A DNA stretch of 64,000 bases, taken from the NCBI GenBank assembly GCA_947650285.1, contig CANTFL010000003.1, positions 186,001 to 250,000 on the forward strand, read 5' to 3'. This document shows, piece after piece, positions 1 to 11,860 of the stretch. Source of the stretch: Hyaloperonospora brassicae. Its lineage: Eukaryota > Oomycota > Peronosporomycetes > Peronosporales > Peronosporaceae. A program made the translations under genes and the position numbers. Numbering within the stretch: position 1 is the stretch's first letter; every line of letters starts with the position of its first letter. Under the pieces are notes generated by a model. It did no database searches. It had not been told where the DNA came from and saw only the letters and a program-made list of their open reading frames with translations.

Positions 1-216
1 GAGGTAAATGCGGCCTAACTCCACTTATTGATGGTTGATATAGGTCATTATATCATTCGACTAGACCACCGGTCGCTGCTAGACGCGAGCAGCGGGCAGT
101 GAGAGGTAGCCGTTTAGACATTTGTAGTTCCATTAATTAAAGCTAGAAAAAAAATTTATTTAGCATGTTCTGACTATAGATTGCAATAGGCATACTTTTC
201 CACTGCAATGCGTGAT

Positions 217-459
217 TGTTTAAAATGGACATGTAGACATGTGGCAGGTCGTTGCGCGTGAAAAGGCGCGCCGATTCGTGTGCACAAGTTACCGATTTCT
301 TGTGTAGAGAGATATTGGAAAGATGCGTTTGAGTGGCTAGCAGAAGATCTGGAAAGTGAGTGACAGCTGGAGATAGCAGATACCTAGTGTATCAGCAGCA
401 ACAGAAGAGCAATATCAAAACAGAATCCATTTAACCTTCCTATAATCAAGCCCAAGCCA
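217..459 (+). repeat. 5' LTR of old Ty1/copia element (copia-1)
   Basis: It aligns along its length, with substitutions and small indels, with 18244-18481. Both copies start TGT, share the stretch GCGCGTGAAAAGGCGCGCC, and share the 3' block ending in AATCCATTTAACCTTCC. The exact 3' end is uncertain because the last 15-20 bases have diverged. A primer-binding site follows at 466. The two LTRs lie about 18 kb apart because other elements inserted between them. I see no clear target duplication, as expected for an old copy. Confidence 0.8.
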
Positions 460-465
460 TTCGAC

Positions 466-478
466 TGGTTATGAGCCC
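466..478 (+). promoter_or_regulatory. copia-1 primer-binding site (initiator tRNA-Met type)
   Basis: TGGTTATGAGCCC lies just inside the 5' LTR. It is complementary to GGGCTCATAACC, which is the anticodon stem-loop of initiator tRNA-Met rather than its 3' CCA end. Drosophila copia is known to be primed by such a half tRNA. Function here is inferred from position and sequence. Confidence 0.65.
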
Positions 479-1680
479 AATGGCTGGAAACAACGGCGAC
501 AAGGCCGCTGCGCCGCAAGGTCACGCAAGGGCATCGTCGGCCCGCCCGACGAGCGCGTCCGCCGTCGGTGATAACTCGCCGGCCCACGAAAGAGGACCGA
601 CGAAGAGAGACAAGATCCTCACGATGTTCGACGCGCTCTCGTCGCTCTCGGACCGCAACGAAACGAGCCACATCCGCGTCGAAGAGGACGAGGAATGCGA
701 TGCGCAATCGAGAGCGGGCTTTTCGCGTCAGCGTTCGGCGCGAATCTGGGAACACACACGATGCACATGGACGCGATCGAGCTAGTCGAAAAAGAGCCGC
801 CAGATAGTGTGCCACTGGCACACGCCCTAGCAACGAGTCAGGAGTACTCACCGTTTGAGGCTCTCGGGCCTCGCTTTCCCGCACCACCGCCACAGCCGCA
901 GCAGGTGTGTGCGCGATCGCCAATCGCGGCACTAGTCACAGCAGAAGAACAAAAAGATCGCGCTCTTGAAGCGTCCCTAGCAGCAGCGCATCCGCCGTGG
1001 TACACGCATCAGCGGCAACACGTCGGGACATCGGACGCGCGCCACCGGATGCTCTTCGTGCGCATGTTCGACGGTTCCGAGCTGTACCGCGGCCTTGTCT
1101 AAAGTTTCTATGACTGGAGTCGCACGTATCTGCGTCACGTCAACATAGTGCAAGTGGCCCAAGGCCTCCTTTTGACGGAAGACGTCAAGGTGGACCTTCT
1201 CGACCACTACCAGTTTGGTTTGTCCGAGCAATATTACCACAAGTAAGTCGACACGTGGTGGCTCGAACAGCCTGCGCTCGATTCCTGATGGGCAGGATGC
1301 TTGTGAGGTATAATACGTCGTTCAGACCACCGCAAGCAATGAAGCTCTTCGCGCAACAGAACGACGCAAAGCGAATTTGACCCGAGCATATTTTGTAGCT
1401 CGTAGCGGTCGGCGACGCGCGAGGTGGCGCCGACAAGCTGGTGCTTGAAAACATTGTTAAACATGCGTCAACGGAGATCGGCCTCGTGATGAAGGCGAAG
1501 CACGATTCGAACCGTACTGATCCCCTGCGTCACGCCGAGGAGAAGGCGCGCTTTGCGTAGTCGTATGAGTATACAGCGATGTCGATCGGACAGGAAGTGA
1601 TGGCGGCGCACGTTACCAAACCGAGGTCGCCGAAGGAATTGCGCGTGTGATACGGGTGCGTCAATACTGGCTACATTTGG
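471..1680 (+). pseudogene. copia-1 gag remnant
   Basis: The reading frame starts at the ATG at 471, which lies inside the primer-binding site. It changes frame near 695-785 and continues to a stop at 1102. Beyond that, fragments such as SFYDWSRTYLRHVNIVQ and DVKVDLLDHY appear in the same strand between stops. From memory of oomycete copia elements, this order (RMFDGSELYRGL, then YDWSR, then the DVK block) matches their Gag. I see no intact zinc knuckle. Frameshifts and several stops make it non-functional. It lies directly upstream of the protease-integrase remnant. Confidence 0.6.
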
Positions 1681-2887
1681 GTGCAGTGTCGATCGACAAG
1701 AAACAGTGGCGGTGGCGTTAGCACCAGTGCAGTGCGCCAAAATAATGAAGACGGCGAAAAAAGCGGCATGTTGCTGGATTTGACGGAGCGCAATCCGTGG
1801 GCGCGTGGGGCGCGTGGGGCGCGTGCTGGCCGCATAGCTGAGCCAAATGAGTTGTATAACACGCTCGAAGACGGCGACAGGAGCGCCTGGATTCTCGACG
1901 GAGGGTCAAGTAGGCACCTGGTGAACGATGCGGCGCTGCTTCTCAACGCAAAGCGCTGCAGTCGGAAGATCGCGATGGAAAACGGCAACGAGCTCGAGCT
2001 CATCCAGGCTGGAAGCGTGCGGCTTAAAATGAACGCTTCAGGCATGGTGAAGACGGTGAATTTTACCGACGTTTACTTGGCGCCGCAGCTCGCTTGCACC
2101 GTCTTGTCTCTTGGGAAGCTGGAGCAGAAAGGCTTCGGGCTAGTGGACGAAGACGGTGCGACGGATCGCGCGCATGAGCGATTGGGTAGTCGTTTTCGAC
2201 GTAATGACGAAGAACAACGTGATTTTCGCCGGCATCGCGACAACGCGACGTGCGTGAGGAGCTGCCGAAGTTTCATGGCGGCGCTCGAAGCCGATTATGC
2301 GATCGACCTGTTGACAGATGTGCAAGTGGGATCACTGATCCACTATCATCAGCGTTTCGGACACCTATCGCACGATACGATAGAAAGTATAGCGCGCAAC
2401 TCCAAGTCCGGCATCATGTTCAACGATCTCCGTCGGATCAGGTGTGTCACGTCTATGCAAAGCAAGCAGACGATAAATACCCAGATGCAGAAAGACGTCG
2501 GATCTAACTTGACGATAGAACGGGTCGGAGGCGTAATTTGTTTCGATCTCAAAAGGTATCTGATGACCAACGATCGTCTCGCCAGTCGGTACTGGTATAT
2601 TATGTCGACTACGCACGCAATATCTGCCATGTGTTTCTGGCAAAGAGGAAGTGTTGAGCGACCAAATAATTCGTTTTTTTTTACATTTTACGAGCGACGT
2701 TTCTGGTGCAAGACCCTTGTGTTGCGGATAGATGGGTGTAGAATACCAAAACTTGAGCCTCTATTGCAAAAAGACCGGAGCGCGCGTCAAATTAGCGAAG
2801 TGCGCAATCAGGCAAGCAACGGAAAAGCAAAGAGCATGCACAGGGCCAAACCTTGCACTAAAATTGAAAGAACAATGTTCGTGGAAC
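1681..2887 (+). pseudogene. copia-1 protease and N-terminal integrase remnant
   Basis: The open frame runs 1681-3045, but copia similarity ends near 2880. The aspartic protease region reads WILDGGSSRHLVND, where active Ty1/copia proteases have D-S/T-G, so the active-site serine is replaced by glycine. A GAG-pre-integrase segment follows (YHQRFGHLSHDTIESIAR), then integrase core fragments including FYERRFWCKTLVLRIDG and EVRNQASNGKAKSMHR. The sequence breaks within the RTMF motif. The next integrase residues (FACNMPSYFWRYA) resume at about 15731. The intervening 12.8 kb is therefore inserted DNA. Confidence 0.7.
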
Positions 2888-3120
2888 GAAGTAGGGAGGC
2901 AAAACCCTTACAAATATTGTTCTCGAGGTTTTGGAGCTTCGTCCGCAATATCGGTTTTCGCGGGGGAACATGCTGGCGTGTACACTGCACCGAAGGATGT
3001 GTTCTCTTCTGGTCGGTATGGTTGGCGGAAATATCTAGATATTAGCTAAGCAGTAATATATCAAGATTTTGGTAGAAATTATATATATGTATCGATATAT
3101 GTATAGCAGTCTTCCGACGA

Positions 3121-4850
3121 TGATGCTAATTCGTGCTTAAGCTGCCGCTAACAACGCTGTGGGGATCAACGGTGACGTGGAAATAGACGACGAAGATATC
3201 GGCGCCGCTGGTGATGACCGTAATGCATCAATTGTCGTCGCTGATCAAGCACTGGGCCCTAGAATCATGGACCACGTCGCTGCGCTCGTACAGAAGTTTC
3301 TCCTCCAGACCTAGGCGCTGGAAAGATGTGTATGCTGTCTTGTAGTATCAACAGGAAGGGCAAAATTGCTCTTAGAACGTCGCGATGATGGCTGGGTAGA
3401 CCTCAACAGAGACCAGGGTAAGGCAGCTTACGGACCACCAACGTGACATTGCTGCAAATCTCGAAGAAGCGCTGAAGGCTACGCAAGCCACCCTCCAATG
3501 ACAACTTTAACACCAGAAGAATGTTTAAGATGAGCGAGGCGGTAAAATTGAGAGCTACATTAGTGACAGACTTAATCTGACGAGCCAAGACGTACAAAAC
3601 GAAGTCTACCAGAAGTTGATGCTGGCGGAGCTCAACATGGACGTCACTCTATCGCGGATGATGGAGCAAGTTCGAAAGATCATTGAAGACAACCTCGTTG
3701 GAGGCAATCTAGAAGAGAAGGCAGCACATATTAAACAGCTACAAATATCGAAAATATAAACCGATCACGTTGCAGCGAAAGTAATGGAGCATGCGCTCAA
3801 ACTCGTTGGCGACATGATTGCGGTGTCTCACGGTGGAATCAGCCTCACACAAGAGTCAGCGTAGATCGTCCAACAGCAAGTGGAAATTTCGAAAGAGGTC
3901 ATTGAAGAAAAAGGTATGGAATGTGTACAGCACCTTGTCGATGGTAAATTATTTGTTGCCATTCGCGGGACCAGCTTCAATCACGAGACGAGAGAAATGG
4001 TGAAGAATCAAGTGATTTGAAGAGGAAAGGTGTTGTATCTGTAATAAAGAGCTCAGTATGGCAGGATCTTTTGAAGGCGTGCGAGTCAATTTGCGATGAG
4101 TTGTTGCGGTGAGCTGGCGATGTAGATGGGCTTCTATACGAATCTTTTCGCGACTTCGTTGCAGATACAACAACGAACGCAATCCGTCAACTTGTAGCAC
4201 ACATCCAAAAAATGCTTACGAATACGCAGGCTGAGATAAAGTTACAAGTGCAACGTCCAGCAGACGCGACAAAGGCTCTTTGTGAGCACGTCAAGACGAA
4301 CTGCGCTAGTATGGATAGGTAAAGTCAGCAAAGTTTTGCCGGCCTTATTCGTACTATCGTAAGTCTCCTGAAGAAGGAGGTGAATATGTGCATAAAAGCT
4401 CTGCAGATATAGTCACCCCAGTCCGGCCACGACGCGTTACGGCAAGATGGTGCACCAGCCAATATTCCAAAGCCTCCCAATACAGCATTGATCACAGCTT
4501 GCAGTTGGCTGTTGATGTCACCTGCGAGACGGTTGAGGAGGGCTTGCGAGAGCGGACGTCTGTATATGAGCGCCGGAAAAGCTGAACGACCCGCTAAGAG
4601 GCCAACTGAACCAGCTACAGCCAAGGAGACTTTGACGGAGATAATGAAGTCGAGGAGATGATGCTGGAGGCAAAAATACTATCGACATGCACTATTCCCT
4701 GTATCTCCCGTTCAACTGCCTACAAGAGAGAGTTGTCCATCCACCAACCTTGATGATGAGTCAAAGGTGCAGTATCGTCGAAAAGGGACCAGTAACATAC
4801 GGTTTCGATGGTGTTCACAAGTGCTGAGACGCAGAAAGAGGAGAAAACGC
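3121..4850 (+). pseudogene. Unidentified plus-strand coding remnant in the hAT-like insert
   Basis: I do not recognise this region. The plus strand retains coding-like stretches between frequent stops, for example VMEHALKLVGDMIAVSHGGI, VEISKEVIEEKGMECVQHL and AGLIRTIVSLLKKEVNMCIK. These have amphipathic, coiled-coil-like spacing and change frame repeatedly. It runs opposite to the transposase, so it may be a second gene carried by the transposon or an older insertion. No catalytic motif is visible. Confidence 0.3.
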
Positions 4851-5349
4851 TACAAACATTACCTACAGCTAGTCCATAATTGAAGACATCACCCGAGTCA
4901 TACAGGGTGGTGGTCGTAAGGCCACATATGGCCGTAAATGAGGAGACTCGTGCTTCGTCACAAAACGAGGAGTATCAAGAATATTCCCCAGCACTTCAGC
5001 CGACAGCAAATAGACTCGTGCGATTGTAGACAATTCGAGTGCGCACTCGAGCTCCCGCGCGCAACCCACATCATTGAGCGCGAGAACATAAACTAAGTGC
5101 ACTCGTGTCAGAGTTTTATCTATAAGTTCAAGTGAGAGCTGAGTAGACAGCACAACGCTACGTTTCGAGTCAAAAGTAATTGTTGCTATTTCTCTATATG
5201 TTCACGATCCCGACATCGTATCCTCGAAGTCATCAGTTTGTGACATGCAATTAGCGAAGTCGTTCAGAAGGTCGCTTGTCATATCTTCTAGTTCATAGTG
5301 TATTTATTCGTCAACGGAGAAGATGAAGCTGGTAGGTTTGTGTAAGTGA

Positions 5350-6684
5350 TGCTGTCCTTTTGGTGGATAATAACACTACAGTAGGCCAACAAAATCGCTA
5401 TTTTCTGTCAGTTATAAGCACATATCGATATTGTGCTCAGCTAACGTCGTGCGCTGTGTAGTTACCATCTGCCCGCTTACACCAACACCACGCTCAATCT
5501 GGCACAAATATGATGATATTAAGAACAGCACTCTCACAGCTTTCGATGTAATATGAGAGTCGCCTCCGTGTTCGCGTCTTTGCCAAAATCTCAAGTACCG
5601 ATAGCGTTGGTGTATAGACCTCGTTTCGTGCAATATCAACAGGATCCTACAGCCATCGATCGAGTTTCTCTTCTGCGCGTCAATCCTACCGTCTTATAGT
5701 TGGTGGTCGACTTGATCTCGGCGCAAATTCTGCTTCCAGCCGGCTGAAGTGCACTACAGTCGGACGTGATATAAATATAAAGACGTCCGCGGGATCACTT
5801 ACTGCATTAAGTAAGCCCAATAATTTGATTAGAATTTTGCGCTCACATCATTCTTCCTGGCCATAGCCTCCCTTACGCTTTTTCCATGTTGACGGCACGA
5901 CGATATCACTGCACGGTCGAGACCCCGCACCGTTCGTTTATACATAGGGTGAAGGTTTGACGTCATTTGATATGCAATTTTTCTTTGTGGAACTGCTTAT
6001 CATTGTAATATCTGCTGAAGAAGAGCTCGTACAATGCTTCTCGTAAAAGCCTCCGTAAATTCTCATCCAGAGGTGTGAGGTCACTTGCAGGGGTCCATCG
6101 AGTGTTTTGAGGGAAGATAGGTATTGTGGCAAAGGCTTATCAGGGTCGAGGTCGTGAATTGCGTCGTATACAACTTTACGAGTACTTCGGCTTGAACAGG
6201 AAGCTCTACTTGACATTCCCGCTTGATATCACTAGTATGTCTTTGCACCGACAACACATGGACCAAGTCGCTATGGTGATTAGCCAGCGGAAACTCTGGT
6301 GGTCGATGGCTGCTATGAAGTTCTTTACCAGCTAGCTCATCATGCCACTCAATTATTGCAGTCCATTATTCAAGAATTCTCTTCAACTAACGCGTCATGC
6401 TCAGGAATCGTGACGTAGAATATTAAACAAGTCGCGTGGAGTCTCCCTTAGACTTCGACTTACAGAGCTTTATAAATAAGTGCCCGATGACAGACACCAC
6501 CTTTAGCTGAAAGATTGTGTAATCATACGTAATATCAATTCAGCCATCTCCGCGAAAGATGAAGTGTTATCAGCTTCATTAACACCACATGATGACTTTG
6601 TAGCTGCGTGAGTCATTTGTGTGAAGCACCACTCCCAGTGTATATTAATATATTTGCACATCATCGATTTCATGTGACGTCCTG
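5350..6684 (-). pseudogene. hAT transposase, C-terminal part (continues from 14387)
   Basis: Read on the minus strand from 6684. It starts with WEWCFTQMTHAATKSSCGV, followed by NEADNTSSFAEMAELI, then SVQRHTSDIKRECQ and LDPDKPLPQYLSSLKTLDGP. It ends near 5420 with GQMVTTQRTTLAEHNIDMCL, the C-terminal hAT dimerisation motif (family pattern G-x-x-x-T-x-x-R-x-x-L followed by the FLxxN-type end). The order fits a hAT transposase. Multiple frameshifts and stops separate the blocks, so it is dead. The first codons join to the 14387-15117 piece once the gypsy insertion is removed. Confidence 0.65.
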
Positions 6685-7155
6685 TGTAACGGGTTACACG
6701 TCGGCTGGTAGCCGACGATAGGTGTGGTGCACACACGAGAGGGGGTACCCTATAAGGTACTATTAGAACACAGTGAGCGTATCAATTGTTGAAGACTGTT
6801 GTCTGTCATCAATTGATTGCAAGATCTTTTAAGAGGTTATTTAGGGCAGGTTAAATACGTTGTTCTAAGGTGTTCTTTTAGGTTAAATGAAGAAATAAAA
6901 TTCAGTTCCCATTTTGATCAACATAAGACACGTGCCTTACGAGGCGTCTTGATCGGAAGAGCTAGCAACGCCTGTAAAGGTAGCTACTCTTGAGCACTCT
7001 GTGCTGTGATTCATTTGAATCGTTTGGTCCCTCTGGAACAGGGACCGTAAGCTCTCTGAGCTTGTTGACTCTCTGAGTCGGGTTCGTAGAACCAAAGTTG
7101 CTCGCAAGAGCGTTAAGTCTTCCTCTGACTTAAGGAGCTGTGTAGCTCCGCTACA
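6685..7155 (+). repeat. gypsy-1 5' LTR
   Basis: This is the direct repeat of 13913-14386. It begins with two hairpins: TGTAACGGGTTACA, then CGTCGGCT-ggt-AGCCGACG at 6699-6717. It ends with a run of seven hairpins between 7026 and 7150. These include GGTCCCT-n7-AGGGACC at 7026-7046, GGTTC-gta-GAACC, TTAAGTC-n7-GACTTAA and GGAGCT-gtgt-AGCTCC. The following bases, near TGATAGCACTTGTAG, sit where the primer-binding site should be. The equivalent site in gypsy-2 reads TGGTAGCACTTTGACG, so the TGG start is mutated here. Confidence 0.93.
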
Positions 7156-7214
7156 CTTGATAGCACTTGTAGTCAATCTACACCTGAGTCGATAACGACT
7201 GATCCTTTGTAAGG

Positions 7215-8247
7215 ATGGAGAAATCCACAACCCTCTCTGAGGCTCAAAAGGCCGCGCTTGAGAAGCTGACCGCGGCCGTAGGCCCAGAGTATGTGGAGTT
7301 TTTATCTGCACAAGGTCCTGATGTGCTAAAGCACGTGTCGAGACCTTCATGCAGTATGAAATGGCCCTTTTAGGGCAGGTACAAAACAAGTAGCGTCGGC
7401 TATGCCAACACGCTACGTGGCGATGCCAAAAGAAGAGGATAATTCTCGTCCCCTTAGGGTGGACGTTAATCTTTACTCCGGGAAGGAGGGGGAAAACTTG
7501 ACCCTCTGGATCCGTGAGATTGAGATGGCCATGGACTCTGGTCTCATCTCACTAGAGAACCAGCGGGTCTCTTTGGCCATCTCTAAGCTCGATGGTAGAG
7601 CTAGAGAGTGGGCTTTGACGTGTGGCACGTCGGTCAATTTGGCATTTCCCACGTGGGAATCGCTCAAGTTAGACCTCATGCGAGTTTTCTCGCCGCCTAA
7701 CCAGGCATATCGCGTGCGATCACGCTTCTTATCAACCCGTCAGGGTAAGAGCGAGTTAACGGACTATGTCCAAGAGTTGAGAACTATAATGGCTGCTATG
7801 CAGTCTGACCCTCTCCCTGAGACTGTCTACGTGACAGTCTTCATGGAAGGTCTCCGCACTGGTGTGGCCAGAACCGAGATTTTTCGGGTTCATCCCTCTA
7901 CTTTTGAGGAAGCTGTGAGCGTCGCTCAAAATGCTGAGCACATCTTCAAGTCGGCCAGACTTGGTTGGAATGGGTACAACCCAAGCTTTGCGAGGGCGGC
8001 CTCTGCGAGGACTTCGGCTTACTGTAAGCCAGAACCGATGGATCTCAGCCATGCTGAAGATGAAGGCGAAGCGGAGCTTCATGTTGCGGAGCAACGACAG
8101 GATGTGAGACGCTGTTACATGTGCGGAAGCACTAAACACTTGCGTCCCACTTGTCCTTTGCGTAAGCAACAACCGACTCCTATGAGTCGAAACCCCAGCC
8201 TCAACCAGAAACCTGGTATGGCACGGGGAAACGTCGACACCCAGTAG
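7215..8247 (+). pseudogene. gypsy-1 gag (capsid and zinc knuckle), frameshifted at the N-terminus
   Basis: A natural start is the ATG at 7215 (MEKSTTLSEAQKAALEKL). That frame ends at a TAG near 7370, and the main frame is open only from 7402 to 8247 (281 residues), so one or two frameshifts lie at about 7335-7395. The open part holds a retrotransposon capsid region (LWIREIEMAMDSG, then SRFLSTRQGKSELTDYVQEL). Near residue 235 is a CCHC zinc knuckle, CYMCGSTKHLRPTC (C-x2-C-x4-H-x4-C). Gag packages the element RNA. Pol follows after a short gap in another frame. Confidence 0.85.
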
Positions 8248-8303
8248 GCGCGGGGCGCTCTGCTGGGGTAGAACTAAGTTCTGTCACATCTCTACGAGAT
8301 AAA

Positions 8304-11300
8304 GTGAAACAGGGCTTAGCCCCACTTAGCGCTGTGCCAGCCAGCACAAAGCGTGGATACAAGCCTGGCTTGTTAGTCGCCGAGGCGACAGTAAAAGGCT
8401 TTGAGAAGCCGTGGTCGATTTTAACCGATTCAGGAGCATCATATAACTATGCTCGACGTCGTTCCCTTGAGGGAAGTCAGCGATACGCTGAAGCGCTCAA
8501 AGCGCATGAGGGTGATTCAATAACCGTTCGTTTAGCGACTGGTAGTTGCGTCACGGTGCCTAAATTTCCATTGAACTTAGGTGTGAAGTTTTTGGACTTT
8601 GACAGCATTGAACGTTGTCTCGTCCTTGATTTGGATTCGAGATATGATCCCATCCTAGGTATGGCTTGGCTTGAACGCCATGAGCCATGGATTGATTGGA
8701 GGACTAAGACCTTAGGCGCCACGCGCCATGTTCCTAGCGAAGCTTTGGAGAGTCATGAACCCACCTTTGCTAGGCAACAAAAGCGCTATTGGCGCGAGCC
8801 ATTGACGGAAGATGTCAATGTGCTGGACATTGGTATGTCAGAGTTATTTAACTCGAATGTAGATGACATAAATATTGAGCGGAGCTCTTCTAACGCGTTT
8901 GGAGAGAGTTATACTCCGTTGAGTGATACTCGTTGTGATACTGAGTCACTGCATGCGTCAAGCATGGTTGGCCTAGGGACGAAACATCAAGAATGTAATT
9001 CCTCTGATGTAAGTGCGGTGGCACGTGAAAATACACAGAGTGAGGACGGCCGAGGTGGCACCTCACTGAATGTCGGTAATGACATTGATGGCGAGAAGCC
9101 AGAGTGTTCAGGGCTAGGCCCTAATGCTATAAGTGCGGTGGCACGTGAAATTACACAGAGTGAGGGCGGCCGAGGTGGCACCTCACTGAATGTCGGTAAT
9201 GACATTGTTGGCGAGAAGCCAGAGTGTTTAGGGCTAGGCCCGAATAATGTACGTGAAGTGGTACGTGTAAATAAACTGGGTGAAGTGTTCGAGTTACGTA
9301 ACACTTCAACGATTGTCGCTCAAGACATGAGCTCTCGTATAGAGCGTGCTAAGATGAATAGCAACCATGGGGACTTTGCTGTCCCGGCCTCTAAGAGGCG
9401 TAAGGTTTCTTTGATGAAACAATCGAAGCGTAGGGTGGTGACTGTTAAGCGCCCAACGTTTAAGAAGTCACGAAGTGATAATAGTAATAATACACTGTAT
9501 ACACTTGTCAATGGATTGACTGGCCAGATCGATGGCAACATTAGTCTTGGGACTCATCCATCCGTGGATAAAATCTTTGAGCTAGACGAGATGTCTGACG
9601 GCGAATTTAGCCAAGCCTTGCAGGCAGGAGAATTCTCCGAGTTAGTGGTCATTCGTCCTGATATTGAGTTGAACTCATCCTCGTTATTGGACGAGTCTGT
9701 CCTTGAGGACACAAAGGCGGCATTGGATGCCCGTAGTGGATCCTCGATCCTTAAGGATCCTCTTGATCCGTTTTATCCTTTGGTAAAGGAATTTCAAGAC
9801 GTGGTGTGTCACGACCCACCGTCTGTATTACCTCCTGATAGAGGTGTGCGTCATGAAATAGACTTGGTTCCTGGAACTAAATACTGCGTAACACGGCAGT
9901 GGCCTTTGCCCAAGGAACAGTGTGACGTCATAGACGACTTCTTTCGTGCAAAGCACGCGGCGGGGATGGTTCGTGAGAGCAAATCTCCCAATTCCACACC
10001 GACATTCTGTGTCAAAAAGCCCAACGGGAAGTGGCGCATTGTTCATGCTTACAATAAGCTTAATGCGGCCACCATCCCGGCTCAGACACCAATTCCGAGG
10101 AAGGATGTTCTTCAGAACAATATGGTGGGATGTACAATGTACAGTGCGCTCGACTTAGTTGATGGTTATTACCAGCTTCTCATGAGAGAAAGCGATATTC
10201 CGCTGACAGCGGTCAGCACTCCAAGCGGTATGCTATGGGAGTGGCTCGTTATGCCGCAAGGGCTATCAAATGCCCCGGCTACATTCAACCGTCTTGTGAC
10301 ACAATTGTTTAGACCTCACAGAGGTTATGCACAGACGTACTTTGATGACATCTTTGTCCATAGTCGTGCTATGAACGGTCGGTCAGATGTGGATAATCAC
10401 ATTGACCATTTACGAGCGGTGCTCGAGTGCATGCGCACGAATAAGTTGTACGCCAACGCGTCTAAGTGCATTTTTGGTGCAGAAGAGATTCCCTTTTTAG
10501 GGTGCTTTATTGGTAAGCAAGGCCTTAGAGCGGATCCCGCCAAGGTAAAAGCCATAGTTGATTGGCCGGTTCCAAAGAACCACAAGGACTTACGTAAGTG
10601 GCTTGGCCTCTCCAATTACTTACACAAGTACAGTGCGAATTATGCAGACATGGCTCGGCCATTGACCAATCTCCTTAAAAAGGATGTAGAATGGTGCTGG
10701 ACTAGCACTGAGCATGATGCTTTTCAAGCAGTCAAGAAGAGTCTCCTACATGCGCCCATATTGGCTTTGCCTGATCCTGAGCGATCTTTCAGTGTCGTCT
10801 GTGACGCATCTGACTTTGCCATAGGCAGCGCTCTGTTACAAACAGATGATGATGGGCGGGAACGCGTTATTGCGTTTGAGTCCCGACAGCTAAAAGCTGC
10901 GGAGAAGAACTATCCTGTTCATGACAATGAGCTACTTGCAATGAAGTATGCTCTCGTCAAATTCAGAGTTCATCTTCTTGGCTCTAAGCCGTTTGTGATC
11001 TATACAGATCATGCGTCACTACGCACTGCGACCCAGTCGCCTCACCTCTCTCAGAGAATGGCTCGTTGTCTTTCCTTCTTTGCCGAGTACAACTTCGAGG
11101 TGAAGTATAAGCCGGGCAAGCAAAATGCTTTGGCGGATGCGTTGTCACGCAGGCCTGACTATGAGCTTGCTCATGTTACGACTCTGTCGTCACCGGTCAC
11201 TGACTTAATTTGCAAGGCATATGTCAAGGATGAACATTGTGTAGCCCTGCTACGTGCTCTAGGGAGCGAGGAGTTTCAAGACTCGGACATAAAATTGTCG

Positions 11301-11860
11301 GCACGGTTACGTGCGAGGTTACATCGATATTCCATCGATCAAGGCCTGTTGTGCTATAGCACGGATGTGGAGGGTACCCCTCGCATCGTTGTCCCTCATG
11401 ATGACGAGTTGAAGTATCGGATCCTCTATGAGGCACATGATACTGCGTTGAGTGGTCATCTCGGTCGTGAAAAGACCCACGGCTCTGTGAGCCAATGCTA
11501 TTGGTGGCCCAAACTATGCAAATGGGTGAGCACCTATGTGCGTACGTGTGAAACGTGTCAACGGGTGAAACCCTCACCACATGCGGCAGCGCCGCTGGCT
11601 AGTTTGCCTATACCCAAAGGGTATTGGGAGTCCATCAGTATGGACTTCCTGTTCAAATTACCGAAGGATTCGTATGGAAATACGGGTATTGTGGTCTTTG
11701 CTGACCGTTTGAGCAAGATGGCTCATTTAGCGGCGGTGCCAGATACCATTGACGGTGAAGTTACAGCGACGCTGTTTATCGATCGCGTGTTTAGACAACA
11801 CGGTTTGCCGTTGGCAATTGTCTCTGATAGAGATCTTTGCTTCTTAAGGAATTTCTTAAG
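8304..11860 (+). CDS. pol: gypsy-1 pol: protease, reverse transcriptase, RNase H, integrase core
   Basis: A long frame is open from about 8304 to 12032. It contains a retropepsin motif (ILTDSGASYNYARR), then a long hydrophilic linker with a 120-bp tandem duplication. The RT carries PTFCVKKPNGKWRIVHAYN and the catalytic YFDDIFVHS. RNase H starts at VVCDASDFAIG and ends at KQNALADALSRRPD. The integrase has the zinc-binding H...C-x2-C (CETCQRVKPSP) and core acidic residues in SMDFLFKLP and SDRDLC. After SDRD the frame shifts near 11840-11860, and correct integrase sequence continues in the frame starting at 11837. The product copies element RNA and inserts it. Apart from that shift the domains look intact. 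Confidence 0.9.
9007..9246 (+). repeat. 120-bp tandem duplication in the gypsy-1 pol linker
   Basis: Two copies lie exactly 120 bp apart (9007-9126 and 9127-9246) and differ at only a handful of positions. Each encodes 40 residues containing GRGGTSLNVGNDI and GEKPEC, so the frame is preserved. The start of a third, more diverged unit follows (REVVRVNK). It lies between protease and RT, a region free of catalytic motifs. Confidence 0.9.

Noticed and set aside
1..216. Possible LTR remnant left of copia-1
   Set aside because: Some resemblance to LTR-3 wording (TTGATGGTTG) but too short and cut by the window edge to support.
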